Source: Gammaproteobacteria bacterium (lineage in GTDB: Bacteria > Pseudomonadota > Gammaproteobacteria > Pseudomonadales > Pseudohongiellaceae). From it: a stretch of 32,317 nt of DNA. Positions within the stretch are counted from its first letter, which is position 1. Each line of letters opens with the position of its first letter. The position numbers and the translations under genes were made by a program. Positions 27,285-32,317 of this stretch are shown here, piece after piece. A model generated the notes under the pieces. That model was not told the DNA's origin. It ran no database searches and saw only the letters and a list, made by a program, of their open reading frames with translations. The stretch lies in contig JAPORB010000128.1 in assembly GCA_026710425.1 (NCBI GenBank), positions 1 to 32,317 of the forward strand. The letters run 5' to 3'.

Positions 27285-28496
27285 ATGTCTGTCATAAATA
27301 AAGTTGTTCTTGCTTATTCAGGAGGGCTTGATACCTCGGTTATTGCACGCTGGCTTGCCGAGACTTATGAGTGTGAAGTGGTGACCTTCACCGCAGATAT
27401 TGGTCAGGGTGAGGAACTGGAACCGGCTCGGACTAAAGCTGAAGCGATGGGAATCAGGGAAATCTATATTGAAGACTTGCGAGAGGAGTTTGTGGCCGAA
27501 TATGTCTATCCCATGTTTCGTGCGAATGCGCTGTATGAAGGTGAATATCTTTTGGGAACCTCCATCGCCCGCCCGCTGATCGCTAAACGTCTGGTGGAAA
27601 TTGCTGCCGAGACCGGAGCTGATGCCATTTCTCATGGTGCCACCGGCAAAGGCAATGACCAGGTGCGGTTTGAACTGGGTGCTTATGCCCTTAGCCCTGG
27701 GATCAAGGTCATTGCGCCCTGGCGTGAATGGGACCTCAATTCCCGCGATAAACTTTTGGCCTATTGCGAATCCCATGGTATTGGAGTCGAAAAAAAACGT
27801 GGCAGCAAATCCCCTTACTCTATGGATGCCAACCTGTTGCATATTTCCTATGAGGGGGGAGTACTCGAAGATCCAGCACAGGAACCTGAAGATTCCATGT
27901 GGTTGTGGAGTTGTTCTCCGCAGGCTGCACCGGATGAGCCTTGTGCACTTGAACTCGAATTCCGCAAAGGCGATATAGTAGCCATTAATGGAGAGACTCT
28001 GTCCCCGGCTGCTGTTCTAACTAAACTTAATCAGGTTGCCGGTGCCAATGGCATAGGGCGGGCAGATATTGTGGAGAATCGTTATGTTGGCATGAAGTCA
28101 CGTGGCTGCTATGAAACACCCGGTGGAACAATCATGCTCAAAGCTCATCGAGCTATCGAGTCCATTACGCTTGACCGCGAACTTGCCCATCTCAAGGATG
28201 AACTGATGCCTCGCTATGCCTCTCTTGTTTATAACGGCTACTGGTGGTCAGCGGAGCGTAAAGCCTTGCAATCACTTGTCGACGATTCACAACAGTATGT
28301 GAATGGTATGGTGCGACTAAAGCTATACAAAGGCAATGTCATTGTGACCGGCAGGGAATCGACAGACTCGCTGTTTGACGAAGAGGTGGCTACCTTCGAT
28401 GATGATGCCGGGGCCTATAATCAACAAGATGCAGAAGGGTTCATCAAGCTGAATGCCCTGCGATTGCGCATCGCCGCAGAAAAAGGACGGAATTGA
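27285..28496 (+). CDS. argG: Argininosuccinate synthase
   Basis: '[18 protein letters not shown]', '[15 protein letters not shown]', '[15 protein letters not shown]'. Confidence 0.98.
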   Translation: MSVINKVVLAYSGGLDTSVIARWLAETYECEVVTFTADIGQGEELEPARTKAEAMGIREIYIEDLREEFVAEYVYPMFRANALYEGEYLLGTSIARPLIAKRLVEIAAETGADAISHGATGKGNDQVRFELGAYALSPGIKVIAPWREWDLNSRDKLLAYCESHGIGVEKKRGSKSPYSMDANLLHISYEGGVLEDPAQEPEDSMWLWSCSPQAAPDEPCALELEFRKGDIVAINGETLSPAAVLTKLNQVAGANGIGRADIVENRYVGMKSRGCYETPGGTIMLKAHRAIESITLDRELAHLKDELMPRYASLVYNGYWWSAERKALQSLVDDSQQYVNGMVRLKLYKGNVIVTGRESTDSLFDEEVATFDDDAGAYNQQDAEGFIKLNALRLRIAAEKGRN

Positions 28497-28541
28497 CGAG
28501 TCACAAATCCATTCATACATAACCATTGAAAAGTAAATCAG

Positions 28542-29180
28542 TTACTGAATGTCTGTTTTCTTTTTGAACTCGCACAAATCTTTCACCGGACAGGCACCAC
28601 AGTGGGGTTTTCTGGCCAAACACACATAACGTCCGTGCAGTATTAGCCAGTGGTGTGCGTCCAACAGGAACTCCTCGGGTACCAGCCTCAGCAGGCGCCG
28701 TTCCACTTCCAGTACGTCCTTGCCCGGAGCTATGCCGGTGCGGTTGGAGACCCGAAAGATATGCGTGTCCACAGCCATGGCAATCTGGCGAAAGGCAGTA
28801 TTCAGGATAACGTTGGCTGTTTTGCGACCCACACCAGGCAAAGCCTCAAGTTCCTCTCGCGTTTGCGGGACCGTGGAGTTATGTTTCTCTATCAGGATGT
28901 GACAGGTTTTGATGACATTCTCGGCCTTGGTATTGAACAGACCAATGGTTTTGATGTAATGCTTCAGACCAGCAACACCCAATGCATAAATTTTCTCCGG
29001 TGTATTGGCCACTGCATAAAGCTTTTCTGTAGCCTTGTTCACGCTGACATCCGTAGCTTGGGCTGAAAGAATCACTGAGATCAGCAACTCAAAACTGTTG
29101 GCATATTTCAGTTCAGTGGTCGGGTGCGGGTTTGCCTGTCGCCAGCGACTGAACATTTCTGTTCTTTTTGCCCGGTTCAT
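28542..29180 (-). CDS. nth: Endonuclease III
   Basis: HhH motif 'LEALPGVGRKTANVILN', catalytic 'AVDTHIFRVSNR', C-terminal FeS cysteines 'CLARKPHCGACPVKDLC'. Confidence 0.97.
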   Translation of the reverse strand: MNRAKRTEMFSRWRQANPHPTTELKYANSFELLISVILSAQATDVSVNKATEKLYAVANTPEKIYALGVAGLKHYIKTIGLFNTKAENVIKTCHILIEKHNSTVPQTREELEALPGVGRKTANVILNTAFRQIAMAVDTHIFRVSNRTGIAPGKDVLEVERRLLRLVPEEFLLDAHHWLILHGRYVCLARKPHCGACPVKDLCEFKKKTDIQ

Positions 29181-29213
29181 GATCTTTTCGTCTCTAAATT
29201 CCGGTCCAGCTTG

Positions 29214-29924
29214 TCAGGTCTTGTTGAGCTTGCCGGTAAGCCTAGCGCGTTGCACCGGTAACTCGCTTCGATGCATCAAAGCTGGTTGCTTCAGCAAACC
29301 TGTTTTGCGTAGCAGGGCGACCAGTAATCCCAGCCCTATAAAAGCGGTTGATGGCAACTCGGCAAACTGAAATACGGTTTTGCGATCGGATATGATCGCC
29401 TCAATCGATTCTGGCACAGAGGGGAGCAGCAGTTGCCAGCCGTATAACACAGTGCCGCTCACCAGTAATTCGCGCAGCCCAGAAAACAGTACCAGTGCAA
29501 GCAATAGTCCCGTTCCCATGCGCAAGGCATCTGCTATCACAAAACGCAGCGACTCTGCTTTATTATAGGCATCAAGTTTAAGCAATAGTGCAAAATTACA
29601 GGCAATGAGTGGACCATAGATGCCTAGCTGTTGTTTCAGTGGCAAGAACGCATGTTGCATCAGCTGCATTAGCAAGCTAGCCACTGTGGCCAGCACGATC
29701 CCGTACCACAGAAGCCGATAGCGACTCCTTACCATAGCGGACATTGACTGTATTATGCATGCAGAAATCAGGCATAGTGTTAGGAGAGCGGTACCCAGTC
29801 CGATAGCCTTTACCATGGAATCGGAAATAGCCAGCAGCGGGCTGATGCCCAGCAAATGCACCAGTGAAGGGTTGCTTTGCCACACACTGCTTTCCTGGTT
29901 GCCATATAGGCGCATTTCGTTCAC
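29214..29924 (-). CDS. RnfE/RsxE-like membrane subunit, divergent (canonical cysteines absent)
   Basis: 'NPSLVHLLGISPLLAIS', 'LGIYGPLIACNFALLL', 'GLRELLVSGTVLYG', 'PSTAFIGLGLLVAL'; located between rnfD and nth. Confidence 0.88.
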   Translation of the reverse strand: MNEMRLYGNQESSVWQSNPSLVHLLGISPLLAISDSMVKAIGLGTALLTLCLISACIIQSMSAMVRSRYRLLWYGIVLATVASLLMQLMQHAFLPLKQQLGIYGPLIACNFALLLKLDAYNKAESLRFVIADALRMGTGLLLALVLFSGLRELLVSGTVLYGWQLLLPSVPESIEAIISDRKTVFQFAELPSTAFIGLGLLVALLRKTGLLKQPALMHRSELPVQRARLTGKLNKT

Positions 29925-29987
29925 CAGTTTAAGTCTCCGCTGGCGGTTGACATTGCCGTAAATAAGGCCGGTATGGTCATCACTGAT

Positions 29988-31247
29988 CTACTTCGGAAAG
30001 CGGATGTTGTTGTGGGCGGGTTTTCGGGGCCGACACCAGTAATCCAGCAAGGGCGCACAAAAATTGGCAAAAAGCACCGCAATGGCAACCGAGTCCGGGT
30101 AGCTGCTCCAGACCCGAATGCCATAAATACAGCAGCCAATAAGCAGGCCATACAACAGGCGGGCGGTATTGGATGTCGCCGCACTCACCGGATCCGTCGC
30201 AATAAAGAATGCCCCTACCATGGTCGCCGATCCGAACAAATGCCAGTAGAGCGAATTAAACCAGTCGGCTGAGCCGCCACCATCAAACAGCACTGACAAA
30301 ATCACTACCGTGCCAATTATCGCCAGTGGAATATGCCAGCTGATGATTCTCAGACCCAACAGCAGCAACCCGCCAGCCAGCCAGGCCAGATTGGCAAGTT
30401 CCAGGCCAGTGCCGACACTGTGAGTAGTCGGTGGTAACTGCTGGTCATAAGCTTTCAATAAAGCACTGGTGCCCCCCATTTTCGTTTCGGCCAGTGGGGT
30501 GGCCATGGCAAGGCCATCAATGATTTGCTTATGTTCAGTTACTTTTCCGGCTGAGCCACTGATAAGGTTGTTGGCCGAATGGACTGTCGCAAGCTCTGCC
30601 GATGAATTTCCGGAACTTACCGTAGTCACCAACTCTTGAGAGTTCTCAGACAGAGAAGGAGTTGTAAGGTCCAGCGTGGCTCTGAGCACTGAGGTTATGC
30701 TGGCCATGAAGTCTCTCAACGGTGGAAACACAAAACCTAAACTCTGATTTAGGCTGAGCCAGTCCAAGGGTGAGCTATTGGTAGCAGCTGTTATGGCTGA
30801 GTCTGGCAATTGCCAACGACTCATAGCCAAGGGAAAGGCCAGTAGCAGAAACAAATAACCAGCCATGGCCGGATTGAATACATTATGTCCAAGTCCGCCA
30901 TAGGCATGCTTGACCAGTGCAATGGCGAAAATCATCCCTAACATCAATAGCCACCAAGGAGTACCGGGCGGGACAGTCACGGCAAACAGCAGGGCAGTAA
31001 CGAGGGTGCTGTTATCTGTCAGACCTGTCCGAATGGGTTTGTGCCGCAGCCGCAAACATAAGGCTTCGCTGGTCAGACCGATGATCGTGCAAAACAGCAA
31101 GCTAAGCAGTAAACCATAACCAAAAAACCAGCAGTGGACTGCAATGGCGGGTATTGCTGCCAACAGGACCCATAGCATTATCTGTGGCGTTCGCTTATTT
31201 GCACTCTGATTTTGAGGCGTTTCTGATCGGGCGGACAGCGTAGTCAT
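29988..31247 (-). CDS. rnfD: RnfD/RsxD electron transport complex subunit
   Basis: 'TDNSTLVTALLFAVTVPPGTPWW', 'YGGLGHNVFNPAMAGYLFLLLAFP', FMN-attachment-like 'DGLAMATPLAETK', 'GAFFIATDPVSAATSNTARLLYG'. Confidence 0.95.
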   Translation of the reverse strand: MTTLSARSETPQNQSANKRTPQIMLWVLLAAIPAIAVHCWFFGYGLLLSLLFCTIIGLTSEALCLRLRHKPIRTGLTDNSTLVTALLFAVTVPPGTPWWLLMLGMIFAIALVKHAYGGLGHNVFNPAMAGYLFLLLAFPLAMSRWQLPDSAITAATNSSPLDWLSLNQSLGFVFPPLRDFMASITSVLRATLDLTTPSLSENSQELVTTVSSGNSSAELATVHSANNLISGSAGKVTEHKQIIDGLAMATPLAETKMGGTSALLKAYDQQLPPTTHSVGTGLELANLAWLAGGLLLLGLRIISWHIPLAIIGTVVILSVLFDGGGSADWFNSLYWHLFGSATMVGAFFIATDPVSAATSNTARLLYGLLIGCCIYGIRVWSSYPDSVAIAVLFANFCAPLLDYWCRPRKPAHNNIRFPK

Positions 31248-31258
31248 TGAGGAGCGAA

Positions 31259-32317
31259 TCAGTCTCTTTTTTGTTTGACACGAGCCACAGCAGCCGCAAT
31301 TTCTGCTTGAGCCTGTTCTCTGGAAAAGCCAGCATGGGCATCATTCGTAACCTTATCCGACTTTGACATAACATTAGCCTTTTGCCTATTTGAGGGCACC
31401 AGTTTGCTCTTAGTCTCTGACCAGTCAGGTGTACTTCCAAGTATGGATAACCCGGTTGTATTGTCTTTGATTGATGGTATCCACACCTGCACGGCTGATT
31501 GCTGTCTGCCCCGACGTTCCTGGAACCGTTCAAATTGTTGCTGCCAGACTCTGCTGCGTTCGCTCACCAGTGTTTCATTGGTCAACACTAGTTTGCTATT
31601 CCGAAAATGTTCCACCAAACCAATGTTGCTTGGACATACCTGTTCGCAATCGCCACATTCAGTGCAGTTAATCAGACTCAGCTGCAACTGAGCTTCCATA
31701 TCTCCTACTTTGGAGTGCGACAACAATTGTTGCGGCAAAAGATTTTCCGGGCAAACCTCAGCGCAGTAACCGCAACGGATACAGGCCAGTTCACGTGATG
31801 CCTGCGATAATTTTGTCTTAGGAATAGTGCTCTCTCTGTTGCTGTCATTGCCAGCGGGTGACATTACCATGTCAATACAATCTACTGGACAAGGCTCCAC
31901 GCACAAGTCGCAACCGGTGCAGTGCTCGGCAATGACTGTATGCATTAGTTTGGGGGCTCCCAAAATAGCATCAACTGGGCAGGCCACAATACATTTGGTG
32001 CAGCCGATACACTCATCCTCGCGAATGCTGGCAATCATTGCTGGCACCGGTGTGTGTTGCGGGCTGCCATGGGCAGGGTCCAGTGCCTCTGCCTGCTCAT
32101 TCAGTAAGCGAGATAAACGGCGAATGGTGTGGGTGCCTCCCGGTGGGCACTTGTTGATAGCCTCACCTTTGGCGATGGCGCAGGCATATGGCAAACAACC
32201 GGGGTAAGAGCATTGTCCACACTGGGTTTGCGGAAGTTCGGCGTTGATTAGCTCTATAAGACTATGCTGTTGTTGCAGCCTATGCATTATACCAATCCAG
32301 CGCAACAGCAAGCCCAC
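31259..32317 (-). CDS. RnfB fused to the C-terminal 2x[4Fe-4S] domain of RnfC (5' end runs off the window)
   Basis: RnfB part: '[34 protein letters not shown]', '[19 protein letters not shown]', '[19 protein letters not shown]'. RnfC part: '[63 protein letters not shown]' and C-terminal '[15 protein letters not shown]'. Confidence 0.9.
   Translation of the reverse strand: MGLLLRWIGIMHRLQQQHSLIELINAELPQTQCGQCSYPGCLPYACAIAKGEAINKCPPGGTHTIRRLSRLLNEQAEALDPAHGSPQHTPVPAMIASIREDECIGCTKCIVACPVDAILGAPKLMHTVIAEHCTGCDLCVEPCPVDCIDMVMSPAGNDSNRESTIPKTKLSQASRELACIRCGYCAEVCPENLLPQQLLSHSKVGDMEAQLQLSLINCTECGDCEQVCPSNIGLVEHFRNSKLVLTNETLVSERSRVWQQQFERFQERRGRQQSAVQVWIPSIKDNTTGLSILGSTPDWSETKSKLVPSNRQKANVMSKSDKVTNDAHAGFSREQAQAEIAAAVARVKQKRD

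Noticed and set aside
27318-27842. 174-aa antisense ORF inside argG (also 11079..11402, 4505..4870, 16165..16503 and similar)
   Set aside because: Shadow ORFs opposite strongly conserved genes, with no recognisable domains.

Overview
The window looks like a gammaproteobacterial chromosome: conserved housekeeping blocks interrupted by accessory islands. Housekeeping genes: yfgM-bamB-der-threonine dehydratase-GATase; xseA; yedK/SRAP <-> umuDC; grxD; rnt-pyrC <-> argG; nth and part of an rnf operon. Accessory genes: a PIN-domain toxin-like gene at the left edge, a BsuBI/PstI-type restriction-modification pair, an RTX metalloprotease, and an AbiEi-like/Fic fusion. Most noteworthy observations: (1) an apparently reduced rnf operon at the right edge. 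An RnfB::RnfC(C-terminal ferredoxin domain) fusion lacks the NADH/FMN half of RnfC, rnfG is absent between rnfD and rnfE, and RnfE has lost the two cysteines expected to ligate the intramembrane [2Fe-2S] cluster. (2) A BsuBI/PstI-type endonuclease gene whose natural start (ATG directly abutting the methylase stop) is followed by an in-frame TAG at codon 13. (3) A decayed duplicate of the 'fic 3' end - spacer - rnt' segment on the other side of the fic gene. (4) A single-chain AbiEi-like + class II Fic protein preceded by a long imperfect palindrome. (5) A shared LexA box between a divergent SRAP gene and umuDC. All calls were made by eye from translations and motif recall; no searches were run.
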